A program made the translations under genes and the position numbers. Shown here in pieces: positions 53,267 through 64,000 of a DNA stretch of 64,000 nt (position 1 is the stretch's first letter; the number at the start of each line of letters is the position of its first letter). This DNA comes from Pyrenopolyporus hunteri (lineage: Eukaryota; Ascomycota; Sordariomycetes; Xylariales; Hypoxylaceae): the NCBI GenBank assembly GCA_902806595.1, contig CADCXC010000014.1, positions 248,001 to 312,000 of the forward strand. The letters run 5' to 3'. The notes beneath the pieces are model-generated. The model did not search any database, was not told the DNA's origin, and saw nothing but the letters and a program-made list of their open reading frames with translations.

Positions 53267-53348
53267 TACGGTATGTCGCACTATATGCTAAACAATACGG
53301 TAAAATAAAAATAAATGGCGGTTTGGCGGTTCTCTGGACTTCGACCAG
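53267..53348 (-). repeat. Right arm of 82-bp inverted repeat bounding AT-rich block
   Basis: Reverse complement of 8,314-8,395 (75 of 82 identical). Read on +: TACGGTATGTCGCAC, then GGCGGTTTGGCGGTT and GGACTTCGACCAG. Normal gene-arm composition resumes here. Confidence 0.85.
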
Positions 53349-53908
53349 GGTCAGCTGACGTAGAGGGTGCATGCCACCTATATAGGGCCTAGCACCTCGG
53401 CTTCCAGCGGTATAAGCAGCCGAGGTAGTCGCTTTTAGCAATCATTCGCCCCCAAAATCCTTCACTGAGAACTTTTATTCTTCTGACTTCCGGGTTACAT
53501 ACTCCCTGTGATTTCTATCATCAACCCTTTTGCGTCTAATCGCTCTCTGCCATCCAACTTCATCCTAGTACGACATACGGGTGAGGCTAGTCGGTAGCCA
53601 TTCTTTATAAGGCGCGAGATGCCTATTTCGCATCAACAGTACACCATTACAATGCAAATGTCTTGAGAGATGCACATTGGCGGGTGTGTTAAAAAGATTT
53701 CACTCAAGACCCTCGAGGCGAGAAGAGCGCCTAGCCTTCAACTTGAGTAGATTCAAGCAATATAAGATTGCCATGAATTTAAATCAGTCGAATATTAGCC
53801 CTAGGACTGAGGCCGTTGCAGAGTAGTACAGTCCACGACACTGTGCTATTCGACACTATATGAACCATCTCCACAGCAGGGATACATCCATCCATCCATC
53901 CCTTCGCT
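53349..53908. other. Intergenic, no gene seen
   Basis: About 560 bp between the right inverted-repeat arm and the 3' end of the first DUF1996 gene. It contains a 9-bp perfect inverted repeat (ACCTCGGCT at 53,394 and AGCCGAGGT at 53,418, 15-nt loop). CATC tetramers lie at 53,885-53,900. No product recognised in the short frames. Confidence 0.5.
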
Positions 53909-54956
53909 CTAATTCTTCCCCATACCCTCCGCCTCCTTCATCATCTCCACGCTCTTAAGATAATCGCTCGTTCCGTGGTCCGGATCCGCATCCTTGGGCA
54001 TGCAAGTCTTGTAGAAGGGGATCTTGCCGAGACCGTGGGCGCCGTCGATGCGCATGAACTGTTGGCCTTTCGCCTTCAGCAGGTTCTGCTGCGCGTCGTC
54101 GAACCAGCCGTTGATGAAGTCCCCGTGGAAGCAGTACCCGTCCCCGATGGCGCCGCACGACAGCTTGAACGGCGGCACCCCGTTCCAGCCCTGCGGGATC
54201 GCCCGCCGCGTGTCGTACCGGATCGAGAACCGCAGCGCCGGCATCCGCTTCATGTTCGGCGGACAGCGGCCCCCGTTGGCGGCGGAGTACGTGTAGTCCG
54301 TGATCTTGTTCGGGTCTACGCAGTCCGGGAAGCGTAGAATGCTATTTGGCGACCGTGATCAGTTGCTACTCTTCTGGAACATCCCGTCATGTCTCTTAAG
54401 AGTAAAATGTTCGAAGGTGAGGCGAGGCGATGAGAGCTACTTACGCTTGCATGTGTGCGCTGCAGGTCTTTCGGGGGAAGGCGGCGCGAGGACGGGTATT
54501 ACGGTCTTCCGGTCCATTGCCGTCGCACCACCACGTTATCATAGTAACATGCTCGTCGATATCGTTCTGGCTCACCGCACTCGCATTTCCGGCGATGGCG
54601 TGAAAATCCTTAGGGAACGGGATTTCGGCATGGTCGATCTGCTCGTAATAGGTCTTAAACGTAGCCGGGTAGATCTCGGTGTAGTTGTCCCCGTTCACGT
54701 AGTAAAGGGTCGGCGCCCAATAGATGGAGAGGTCGTTGGGGTTCTCTCCGGAGGGACACCCCTTTTGTAGTTCCTCTGTCGTCGGTAGGTCCTTTGTAAT
54801 GGCATCGGAGCCGTAGAACGAGTGCATGTGAGAGATGTATTTTCCGGGAGACACGAGCGGGTCGATGTTTTTCCGCATAAAAGGCTTGTGTTCGATATCC
54901 GTGAGGGCTGTCACGGTGGCAGCCCCTGCCACGAAAACGGCGGCAGCGCGCATCAT
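53909..54956 (-). CDS. DUF1996 secreted protein, paralogue 1
   Basis: Minus-strand exons 54956-54445 and 54341-53909 give 314 residues. The 103-nt intron (GTAAGT...AAATAG, branch AACTGAT) is removed to join AHMQA and ILRFPDC. A signal peptide (about residues 1-17, MMRAAAVFVAGAATVTA) is followed by one DUF1996 domain over nearly the whole chain: IDPLVSPGKYISHMHSFYGSD, WAPTLYYVNGDNYTE, RAAFPRKTCSAHMQAILRFPDC, YCFHGDFINGW. The family is common in fungal secretomes. Its biochemical role is unsettled; conserved His residues (HMHSFYG, CFHGDF) could bind metal, which is inference. It is the tandem paralogue of 55,774-56,815, with roughly two thirds of residues identical by eye, yet no intron position is shared. 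Confidence 0.9.
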
Positions 54957-55773
54957 GGTGGTTTCGAGTCCCTGGAATACAGAAGTGAGTATCGTCCTGG
55001 GTAGTCCCTTTCCATGTAACCTGTGGTTTGAGAAATGCCAATGGTTATATGACTGGGGTATTCTCCTGATCTGTCAGCATTTGCATACTAACTCTAGCAC
55101 AGAACACTCAAACCAACGCCGGAGGCATTTAATATCGGGTTAAATGATGTAAAGCAGCGTTTAAGTTGTTTAAAATCTTTTATGGGTAGATTTCTACCGT
55201 ACAGTACACTGTCACGGTAGCATTATGTCGGCATTTACAATATCGCCTATGTCGACTGGGATCTGCTGTGCTTCGGTTTCTACCGTAAAGTGCTTATTAG
55301 CCCGTCTGCACCCCGGATTCCAAGGATGTAAGCGAGCCTAATTTGCCGGGTTGACATCAGAACTCTGGATTGGCCCTCCGGGTTTATTTTTGGCAATGGC
55401 ATATTGGCTGGGACCCAGTCTCCATTACGGCGGAGATGGGTCTAGAGACATAACGGATCGGTAAATGTCTCAAGGCGGTTTACCTAGAGTCAAGGGCGCG
55501 ATATCGTTCGCTATGGTCCGGTTCAACGGAAATCTTACTGGTAGACGGTCATAAGAGTATATCGCGTTTTGCGTGGTCCTAACCACTTGCTGACGCCCTG
55601 AGGATCACTGGCTCGCCTCCGGCTTGACGAAGGCGTCGACTCGTTTCGTTGGCGTTGTGCAACTGGCATCTATAGCAAGATCCGGCGGACGGAGGTGCTG
55701 GGAACTCCCGGATATTGATCCCCTATTAAACATAATAATTTCTTAAGCCTACCTAGGTACCCATATTGCAGTT
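54957..55773 (-). other. Intergenic between DUF1996 paralogues
   Basis: About 820 bp holding the promoter of paralogue 1 and the 3' flank of paralogue 2. No gene. A TACCTAGGTACC motif lies near 55,750. No second copy of either gene or remnant was seen. Confidence 0.5.
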
Positions 55774-56815
55774 CTACATTCCCATCATCTCGACGCTCTT
55801 CGCATAGTCACTGGTTCCATGGTCTGGATCCGCATCCTTTGGCTTACACGAACTGCCGTCCTTTCCTTTGCCACGCGACCCATCGACACTCATCCACTGT
55901 CTATTGCTTGTCGCCTTGAGCATGTTCTTGGCTGCGTCTTCAACCCAACCGTTGATGAAATCGCCATGGAAGCAGTATCCCTCGCCAATCTATTGTGAGT
56001 TATCAGTATACCGGTTAGAACCGCTTCGAAGTTATAATAAGGGGTCACAGACCTTTCCACAAGCTAGCTTCAGCGGTGGAGCGCCCTTCCAGCCTTGCGG
56101 GATGAGCCGGCGCACGTCGTACCGAACCGAGAAACGCAACTGGGGAATCCGCTTCATGCCTGACGGGCAACGTCCGCCGTTGGCAGCGGCATACGTGTAC
56201 TTCGTAGTATCGGCCACGTTGACGCAGTCCGGGAAGCGGAGAATGGCCTGGATATGCGTGCTGCAGGTGACTTGCGGGAACGTGGCTCGAGGCCTAGAGT
56301 TCCGGTCCTCTGGGCCGTTCTCGCACCACCAAGTGAGTCCGTTAATGCTCTCGTTGACATCCGCCTGGCTTGTGGCGTTTGCGTTGCCCGCGACAGCATA
56401 GAAGTCCTTGGGAAAGGGGATCTCGGCCTTGTCGATGTTCTCGTAGTAGGTGCTGAACATCACAGGGTTGACTTCGGTGTATTTATCGCCGTCCACATGG
56501 TACAGAGTTGGAGTCCCTGAGTACTTCACGTTAGTCGTGTGGGCGACGGCGGAACTCCAATCGAATTCATGACGTACAGTACACGGATAGATCGTTGGGG
56601 TTTTCACCCGAAGCACACCCCTTTTGCAATTCTGCCGAGGTAGGAAGATCTTTGGTGACGGCGTCAGAGCCGTAGAACGAATGCATGTGAGACCTATAAG
56701 TGCCAGGTAAGACGATAGGGTCGATGTTCTTGATCATGAATCGCTGGTGGCGGACGTCTGTATAGGCGGTCACAGTGACCGCCATGAAGACGAGCGTGGC
56801 CGGACTAGTCCACAT
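55774..56815 (-). CDS. DUF1996 secreted protein, paralogue 2
   Basis: Minus-strand exons 56815-56578, 56516-56053 and 55989-55774 give 305 residues. Introns are 61 nt (GTACGT...ACTAACG...ACTCAG) and 63 nt (GTCTGT...ACTGATAAC...AATAG); splicing restores VYWTPTLYHVDGD and LACGKIGEGYCFHGDFINGW. The signal peptide is about residues 1-17 and the DUF1996 domain has the same motif order as paralogue 1. The C-terminus is shorter and ends SVEMMGM. Where paralogue 1 has its intron (after HIQA) this gene is continuous, and both introns here are absent from paralogue 1. The genes lie head to tail, 0.8 kb apart, so they come from a tandem duplication. Function unsettled, as for paralogue 1. Confidence 0.9.
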
Positions 56816-58127
56816 TGTGCAACGATACAGATAAGGGAGAGTGACGGAGACGAACCTGACGAGGAGAATATGACACCATCATGCCTACGTAGGGGGTTAT
56901 ATAATAGACTCAAGCGACCAAGTACCGATGACCAAGTATAGCTGAAGCGGGGAGTTGCATTCATTGGGATCTAGAATATGGGGTTAATATATGAAATGAC
57001 TTGGTGTGTAGTGAGGCCATCTTCTGGCTCAGGGGTGAGCTGTGATCAGCCTGATTCAAACGCTGATGTTGTAAACAACTATACCGGAGAGGCCGAACCT
57101 GTTAGAACTGTCACGTGGAAACTATCGCGTAAATAGTGCTTCACGGAGTCGCGTCTAACCATCTGGTCCAGTTGACTGGGCATTCCGGTGGGAGAGTTGA
57201 GGATATTTAGGACGGCCGTTTGGTTTAAGATATCGGGATACGCTGTAACTGCTTGGGAGACTGTTTTATCCGGACGAATGCCCCAACTTTCCGTGAAGAC
57301 GTTCTACTGCTTTTATATCTTCCTACCGTCCTAACTTCGGGGTTATCGGAAATAGTAGCCTTAGTATGACTGATTCTACACCGTCAAACTTAGCTCGTGA
57401 AGTGCTACGGGTTAGTTTAAAGATTAAGCTGATAGTTCTGTTAGCCAGATGGCGGGTGTGCCCGATGGGTATCACGTGATGTCAACGGTAGACATTCCTT
57501 ACATAATACCATAATACTTATTTGTGTCTTTTCACTCCAAAGCATGCACTTCACCCCAATCTACGGCCATCGTAGCCTTTGGGTGAGTAATAGTTACGTG
57601 TGAGCTTCACTCAACGTGAAGGTGTTTGTAGGAGTTGGGAGACAGGTGTTAGACGGCCTGGATTTGAATGGCTCATATGCTATAGAAAAAAGTGGACACA
57701 ATTTGCTGGGTTGCCACGATTACATGCAGATATCCGAGTTTTAACTAGTGCCATACCCATGGGCTACGCCACATGTGGCTACGGGCACATGGCTTTATGC
57801 GAACGCTTCTGTGTATATTTAATGACTGCATCGGCACGGACGCGACAAGGGTGTCCCCATTTCTTATCGCATCAGTTCCTTCCGACCAATACGTCTACTG
57901 GGGCAACCGCCGCTTCGAAAGACCATCATTTAATCCCATTAGTCATCCTCATTCGCCTTCTTCTCGTCACTGGACTTCCTTGTTTCCTCTTCCTACGAAT
58001 CATCTTTTCAGTAGGGTATTCGGGCAGTCATCAACTCTTCATTTTTTCGGGATCTTTACCAGCGTTTTGCCAGATTGCCCTTCAAACCACCCCCTCTTCT
58101 CGGAACGTACATTCAAGACAGCCCAAA
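56816..58127. promoter_or_regulatory. Divergent intergenic: DUF1996-2 and RAD6 promoters
   Basis: About 1.3 kb between the ATG of a minus-strand gene and the ATG of a plus-strand gene, so both promoters are here. Two overlapping open frames (57,600-58,315) run through the presumed RAD6 leader and into its first exon in other frames. They lack family similarity and normal start context and are treated as chance. A pyrimidine-rich stretch at about 57,940-58,110 fits a leader region. Confidence 0.5.
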
Positions 58128-58800
58128 ATGTCGACCGCAGCCCGCCGCCGCTTAATGCGAGACTTCAAGGTAAGATATCGACACATACCTACTTACATTG
58201 GTATATATTCATCGGGGGGGGGGAATTTGCTAACAATGCTGCGCAGCGCATGCAGACCGATCCTCCAGCCGGCGTGTCTGCGTCTCCTGTTCCTGACAAC
58301 GTCATGACTTGGTAAGCTTATGAACGGCAACCCACCGTTCATCGCATCGTCAATCTAACACTTAATTTTCTACGAAGGAATGCCGTCATCATTGGACCGG
58401 CCGATACTCCTTTCGAGGATGGAACTTTCCGACTCGTTATGCATTTCGAGGAGCAATATCCGAACAAGCCGCCCGCCGTCAAATTCATCAGCCAGATGTT
58501 CCACCCCAACGTCTATGCTACGGGAGAGCTTTGCCTCGACATCCTCCAGAACCGATGGAGCCCAACGTACGACGTCGCAGCCGTGTTGACGAGCATTCAA
58601 AGGTAAGGAGAAACCGCTTCGACTCTGCCGCGAGCGCTTTTGCGTACTTCAGAATGCTGACCTACTCTGGAACCAGTTTACTCAACGATCCCAACACCGG
58701 TTCTCCCGCGAACGTGGAGGCTTCTAACCTTTATAAGGATAACCGAAAGGAATACACCAAGAGAGTCAGAGAAACGGTGGAGAAGAGCTGGGAGGATTAG
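58128..58800 (+). CDS. RAD6: Ubiquitin-conjugating enzyme E2, Rad6/Ubc2
   Basis: Exons 58128-58169, 58247-58311, 58378-58602 and 58677-58800 give 151 residues, the normal length for filamentous fungi (no acidic tail). Introns are 77, 66 and 74 nt with GTAAG starts. The UBC fold shows MSTAARRRLMRDFKRMQTDP, the catalytic Cys in GELCLDILQNRWSP (about residue 88), an HPN motif (MFHPNVYATG) and SIQSLLNDPN. Rad6 loads ubiquitin for Rad18 (PCNA Lys164, DNA damage tolerance), Bre1 (histone H2B) and Ubr1 (N-end rule). The N. crassa orthologue is mus-8. Intron 1 contains a run of ten G (58,214-58,223), a likely length-variable site. The residues are nearly invariant in the family, so identity is secure. 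Confidence 0.97.
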
Positions 58801-60277
58801 ACTGCATTTTCTCGTAAAAGATCCGGCGTTTGATACTGGTCATAGGCTCGTGGCGTATGGGACGCATCCGGTCACGGGCTACACGTGCTGTGGCGTCGGC
58901 TTCTACGGCCGATGCTCAGGGATCTGCGCGGACATATTGGTATGATGCCGTTTCGACTTCAACAAAGTATTATTCGCGAGGGGCATAACGGTTCGGCGTT
59001 CTGGCAGGCGTCGAACGGGGAGGGATTAACATTTTTATTGTACTGGTTTGCAGCGTCTCGGGCACGGCCCATTCTCCTCTACGCATAGATGACCTCTTTA
59101 CGGACTGTTACTTTTACTTCGGAGTCGTTTCCCAGTTCCCCGCATCAGCCCAGGCGTTCTCGTTTACTTGTTCGTCAGGAATGCCGGGCATGATTATGAT
59201 CACCGGGTACCTAGTTGTTTTAGTTTGCGCCAGAAATATAAAGAATGATAAACGAAACAAAACCTGAACAGTGCTTAAGGTATCCAGTCATTTCGTAGAT
59301 CAACGATTTTCGTAGGGGAGGTTTCTCAAATGAGTACATGAATCGTAGATAAATACCTACGTAGACAGGTATTATACCTAGTCAAAGTCGCTATGGGTTC
59401 GCTTATCTGATAATAAAAGTAGAGCCCGGTCCTTCATATTTCAGCTTCTTAACTGGGTCTTAGCAGGTTCCTCTTTGTAGTGTCTTATAGTTTTATACCC
59501 CAACTTGTCTTACGCACTGAGTTCAGGAATGAGTTACGTTAGGTGCTCATCACCACTATCTACGTATATGCAATGTATAGGTAGGTACCTATGTAGGCGT
59601 AGTCGAGCTTTTGCTTGTGACGCGCTGTTTCTAAAGGGTGGGATGTGGGATGAGTATACATGAGGTATGATTGAGTTTGCCGCGGGAGGTACTACATGCT
59701 TGTACGTAGCTGAGGGTCACATATATGTACCACCGTTGTACTATAGGTACTCCGTAGATGTACCTTACCCGCGTGTAGGTGTCCGAAGACCAAGAGAAAC
59801 CTTTGGAACATGCTTATTGAACCTAAAACATCCAACACCACCACGAAAAGGTACAAACGCAGTACATACCTACCGCCCAAGATTGTGGCGTTTCGCTTCC
59901 TTGCAGGTTGCAGCTGGCAGTCCCCCCCCTGGATTAGGTGCTTCTGAACTTCAGGCACGGCCGGAAACCCGCTGAAAATCGTCAAGGTCTACCTATTTTC
60001 TCCCAATACAAACGCCGACTCCGAAATTGACGCGACAACTCTCCAACACCACCACACCGATTCCAAAAAAATACATATCGTATTCAAGGGCAACCCGACG
60101 TATAAACAAGCTTTATTGTTACCTGTTCCGACATCCTTTGACCCGTTCGCCGTTCTTTCGGCTGAGCTGCGGTCTATAACCTACGAGTTCCCTCACCTTT
60201 TCCTAACATGAAATAGCCCTCTCACCTTTGTACATATTTCCCCTGCGCGTAGCCGTCTCCAAACGCCAAACGTCATC
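58801..60277. other. Intergenic: RAD6 3' flank and kinesin promoter
   Basis: About 1.5 kb between two plus-strand genes. Short frames on both strands have no recognisable product. A TAGGTAGGTACCTATGTAGG motif lies at 59,578-59,600 and an eight-C run near 59,923. The last about 300 bp are pyrimidine-rich in places, as in fungal leaders. No RNA gene recognised. Confidence 0.5.
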
Positions 60278-62931
60278 ATGGCCAGCGCAAATAGCATCAA
60301 GGTCGTTGCCCGTTTTCGGCCGCAGAATAAGGTCGAGTTGGCATCGGGCGGAGAGCCTATTGTCACCTTCGAGGGCCCCGACACTTGTACTCTCAACGTG
60401 CGTCTCCCCCGCTAAATTCCACGTTTCCGTCTCCCGCTTTGCTGCTGCTGCTGTTTGTGCTAACGGTACGACCTCGAATCTAGTCTGCAGAAGCTACGGG
60501 TACTTTCACCTTCGATCGCGTGTTTGGCATGCAAGGCAAACAAGCCGAGATCTTCGATTACTCCATCAAGCCTACCGTCGACGACATCCTCAACGGGTAC
60601 AATGGAACGGTGTTTGCATACGGTCAGACGGGTGCGGGAAAGTCTTACACCATGATGGGGACGAGCATAGAAGACGAAGAAGGCAAGGGTATCACGCCCC
60701 GTATCGTGGAGCAGATCTTCAGCAGCATCATGTCCAGCCCACCGACTATCGAATACACCGTCCGAGTCAGCTACATGGAGATCTATATGGAGCGTATCCG
60801 TGACTTGCTGGCACCACAGAACGATAACCTACCCGTCCACGAAGAGAAGAATCGGGGTGTTTACGTGAAAGGTCTTCTGGAGATCTACGTCTCGAGCGTA
60901 GAGGAAGTTTTCGAAGTGATGAAGCGGGGTGGGAACGCGAGAGCTGTCGCCGCCACCAACATGAACCAGGAATCGTCCCGCTCGCACTCGATCTTCGTCA
61001 TCACCGTCTCTCAGAAAAATCTGGAAACGGGCTCGATGAAGAGCGGTCAACTCTTCTTAGTCGATCTGGCTGGTAGCGAGAAGGTCGGCAAAACCGGTGC
61101 TAGCGGTCAGACCTTGGAGGAGGCGAAGAAGATTAACAAGAGTTTGAGTGCCCTGGGCATGGTCATCAACGCTCTTACCGACGGCAAATCCTCACACGTC
61201 CCGTACCGAGACTCCAAATTAACGAGAATCTTGCAAGAATCTCTTGGTGGAAACAGCAGAACGACGCTGATTATAAACTGTTCGCCAAGTAGTTATAACG
61301 ATGCCGAGACCCTGAGCACGCTGCGGTTCGGCATGAGAGCGAAATCGATTAAGAACAAAGCGAAGGTCAACGCCGAACTTAGTCCGGCGGAGCTCAAGGC
61401 CATGCTCGCCAAAGCCAAGGCCAACATCACAACGTTTGAGACGTACATCTCAAACTTGGAAGGAGAACTCCAACTATGGCGTGGCGGCGAAACAGTGCCC
61501 AAGGATCGATGGGTGCAGTCTATGTCGGCTGACGGTGTTGTTAGCACAAGAGCGGACGCCAGGTCTCATCGGCCTTCAACTCCGTCGCGGTTGATACCCG
61601 AAAGCCGAGCCGAGACGCCTTCGCTAACAGAACGTTCGGGGACTCCGAGTCTCCCTCTGGATAAGGATGAGAGAGAGGAGTTCCTCCGAAGAGAAAACGA
61701 ACTTCAGGATCAGTTGGCGGAGAAGGAGTCCGCCGTGGCCGCGGCCGAGAAGTCCCTCCAAGAGTCTAAGGAAGAATTATCTTTCCTGAAAGAGCACGAC
61801 AGTAAATTAGGCAAAGAGAACGAGAAATTGACGACCGAAGTCAACGAAGCCAAGATGCAGCTCGAGCGCCTGACCTTCGAAAGCAAAGAGGCCCAGATCA
61901 CCATGGACGCGTTAAAGGAGGCGAACGCGGAGTTGACTACCGAGCTCGACGAGGTGAAGCAACAGCTCTTGGATATCAAGATGAGCGCGAAGGAGACGAG
62001 CGCTGCTCTAGACGACAAGGAGAAGAAGAAGGCCGAGAAGATGGCTAAGATGATGGCAGGATTTGACTTGGGCGGAGAAGTGTTCAGCGCCAACGAGCAG
62101 TCGATTGCCAACGCCATCCAACAGGTCGAGGCCCTGTACGAGCTGAGCTCGTCAGGGGACCCGATTCCTCCGGATGATCTGCAAGAGCTTAAGGCTAAGT
62201 TGGTGGAGACCCAGGGTATTGTCCGACAGGCAGAGCTGTCCTTGCATAGCGGTGTGCCGGGCCTGGCCAATGGCAAGACGATGCAGCAGCAAATCGCCGA
62301 GTTCGATGTCATGAAGAAGAGTTTGATGCGAGACTTGCAGAACAGATGCGAAAGGGTAGTCGAGCTCGAAATCTCTCTCGACGAGACGCGAGAACAGTAC
62401 AATAACGTGCTACGGTCGTCCAACAACCGTGCTCAGCAGAAGAAGATGGCGTTCCTCGAACGCAACTTGGAGCAGCTGACCCAGGTTCAACGTCAGCTCG
62501 TCGAACAAAACAGCAGCCTCAAGAAGGAAGTAGCCATCGCCGAGAGGAAGCTGATCGCGAGGAACGAGCGCATCTCTAGTTTGGAGAGCTTGTTACAAGA
62601 TAGCCAAGAGAAGTTAACCGCCGCGAACCACAGGTCCGTTATCGTCCATCCCTTCCAGACTCTTGTCCTGGGTACTAACACCAGTTGCAGATTCGAATCC
62701 CAACTCACAGCCGTCAAAGAGCGTCTCGAGGCAGCCAAGGCCGGCTCGACCCGCGGCCTGAACTCGCCGCCCGGCGGCGGCTTCAGCTTTGCTAACGCAG
62801 GTAGCCGTATCGCGAAACCGCTCCGCGGTGGAGGCGCCGCCGGCGACGGCCCGGCCCAAGTCCCGACCATCGCCAATCTACAGAACGAAGGCAATGCTGG
62901 TAAGAGGAGCAGCTGGTTCTTCCAGAAGTAG
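60278..62931 (+). CDS. Kinesin-1 heavy chain (NKIN/KinA type)
   Basis: Exons 60278-60397, 60484-62633 and 62691-62931 give 836 residues. Intron 1 is 86 nt (GTGCGT...GCTAACG...TCTAG). Intron 2 is 57 nt (GTCCGT...TACTAAC...TTGCAG), a multiple of three without a stop. The motor domain shows IKVVARFRPQN, P-loop GQTGAGKS (about residue 87), switch I NMNQESSRSHS (about 199), switch II DLAGSEKVGKTG (about 233) and the neck KSIKNKAKVNAELSP (about 327). A long coiled-coil stalk follows, then the conserved fungal cargo/tail part (FDVMKKSLMRDLQNRCERVV, NNRAQQKKMAFLERNLEQL, GSRIAKPLRGGG, KRSSWFFQK). It moves organelles and vesicles to microtubule plus ends and supports hyphal growth. At 836 residues it is shorter than the about 930 I recall for N. 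crassa; the shortfall maps to the stalk near residue 625. Confidence 0.95.
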
Positions 62932-64000
62932 AGGATTAGAGACTACAGATGGGAGCTACGATCACGAGGCAACCCCGACGAGACTAGTAGACTGTTCAAT
63001 GATTTCGCAAGGACGCGAGGAGCCCGGTTTCATTCTGCGATACAGATAGAGGATTATACCCCAACGTCAGCCTATGCTTTCCCTACCCCAGTTTCTTCTA
63101 CTTCGCCTCTCTGTACGGCCTAATTCTAGCCTCAAGGGCTTAGACTTCGACGATGGGACCGACTCGCCATTATATGGGTGTGTATGTTTCTATTTAAGAT
63201 TCCTACCAACCTTTTGGGTGTCTGCTCTGGGACCTGGGTGGTAGGACTCGCGCTCGCGGAGCACGGAGGGGAAGGAAAGGCTCGGGGTTTGACGAACGCT
63301 GCTTGCGACGGGTTTACGAGGACAGGACACATACAACGACGCGACGTGCCTTTTTTTGGTTGTTGTTTTCTCCCACACTAATGGTGCGAATATCTGCATA
63401 ACCTACATTGGAACGGAACGGCCGGGGGGAGTTTACGTACTTACGACCGCGTGGTCGGCGGCTACATACCGTAGCCAGCCGTACGCTTGTTTACCCAAGT
63501 CCTTGCTCGCCTTGCCTACGTGGGTTTGGTATGGGCAGGCAGGTTTGTATGTACGTACGTAGGTGGTCAAGAGATCAGCGAGATATGCAATATGAACGAC
63601 AGACACTCAACTTTTGTAGAGTTCACGATCTAGGTCCTGTGCTAGAGTAGAGTAAACGGCGCTTCAGACGCGCTAAACAGTGTTTGGTCTGTTACAAGGC
63701 CCAACCCTGGTAGATAGAGAGGCTATTACGGGCTCAGTGAAAGGTCCCCAATTACGTAGGTATACATACGCTAATATTGCCGTCTCAAATTAGAAACGTT
63801 GGCTCCCGTTACTCCTGCTTTAGGGGTAGGGACAGGTGAACCCTGTGATAAGCCGAAAAGCCTCGAAACTCTCCAAGAGCAAACCGTCCATGAATGTAAG
63901 TTGGTATCTATCCCGCACGGCGGCAGACTCACATGCTTATTGAAAACTCCTCGTGATATTCACCATAAACGTCCTAACCCTAGCCTTTTATAACCTACCT
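62932..64000. other. 3' flank of kinesin gene, no gene seen
   Basis: About 1.07 kb to the window end. Several short overlapping frames on both strands have no recognisable product. GTACGTACGTAGG-type motifs lie near 63,550. The kinesin 3' UTR must lie in the first few hundred bases. Confidence 0.5.

Noticed and set aside
8304..53357. AGCTG as target duplication outside the inverted repeat arms
   Set aside because: It lies 4 bp away from both arms and is a very short, near-palindromic match; not a convincing duplication.
57600..58315. Two overlapping long open frames (235 and 180 codons) upstream of RAD6
   Set aside because: They run through the RAD6 leader and first exons in other frames, have no recognisable domain and mixed composition; chance frames are likelier.
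1..64000. tRNA, 5S or other RNA genes
   Set aside because: I looked for T-arm (GGTTCRANNCC) and paired acceptor stems in the gene arms by eye and found none; a covariance search would be decisive.

Overview
The window is nuclear DNA of a filamentous ascomycete (Pezizomycotina, probably Sordariomycetes). The genes have short 53-103 nt introns with GT...AG ends and CTAAC/CTGAC-type branch sites. The proteins look fungal: a SUN-family wall protein, a Rad6 of 151 residues and a kinesin-1 of the Neurospora NKIN type. The long A+T-rich block has the signature of repeat-induced point mutation (RIP).

Left gene arm (1-8,313): a secreted SUN-family wall protein (+), a TREX-2 Thp1/PCID2-type PCI protein (-) and a mitochondrial acetyl-CoA acetyltransferase (-). 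Right gene arm (53,349-64,000): two tandem DUF1996 secreted-protein paralogues (-,-), the ubiquitin-conjugating enzyme Rad6 (+) and a kinesin-1 heavy chain (+). All seven coding regions are intact once introns are removed. Six are placed down to each splice junction with a preserved reading frame; in the PCI gene the second acceptor was chosen by family length.

Centre (about 8,396-53,266): some 45 kb without a credible gene, almost only A and T, in which most remaining C and G sit in CpG. It is bracketed by an 82-bp inverted repeat (8,314-8,395 and 53,267-53,348; 75 of 82 positions match). Inside I find one LTR retrotransposon of about 7.8 kb (14,493-22,316); nine copies of a second, about 268-bp LTR family, four of them solo LTRs with matching 5-bp target duplications; a likely 6.4-kb minus-strand element with two of those LTRs (41,996-48,423); and three copies of an about 1.35-kb mosaic of minisatellites, called R here.

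R1 (9,395-10,796) is not mutated. Its head-to-tail neighbour R2 (10,797-11,893) is the same sequence after near-saturating C-to-T and G-to-A change that mostly spared CpG. The pair is a natural before/after record of the mutation process. The third copy, R3 (25,858-27,430), is inverted and carries a solo LTR.

The most interesting points are the inverted repeat bounding the whole block, the CpG-sparing spectrum, the R1/R2 contrast, and LTR copies that decayed on opposite strands.
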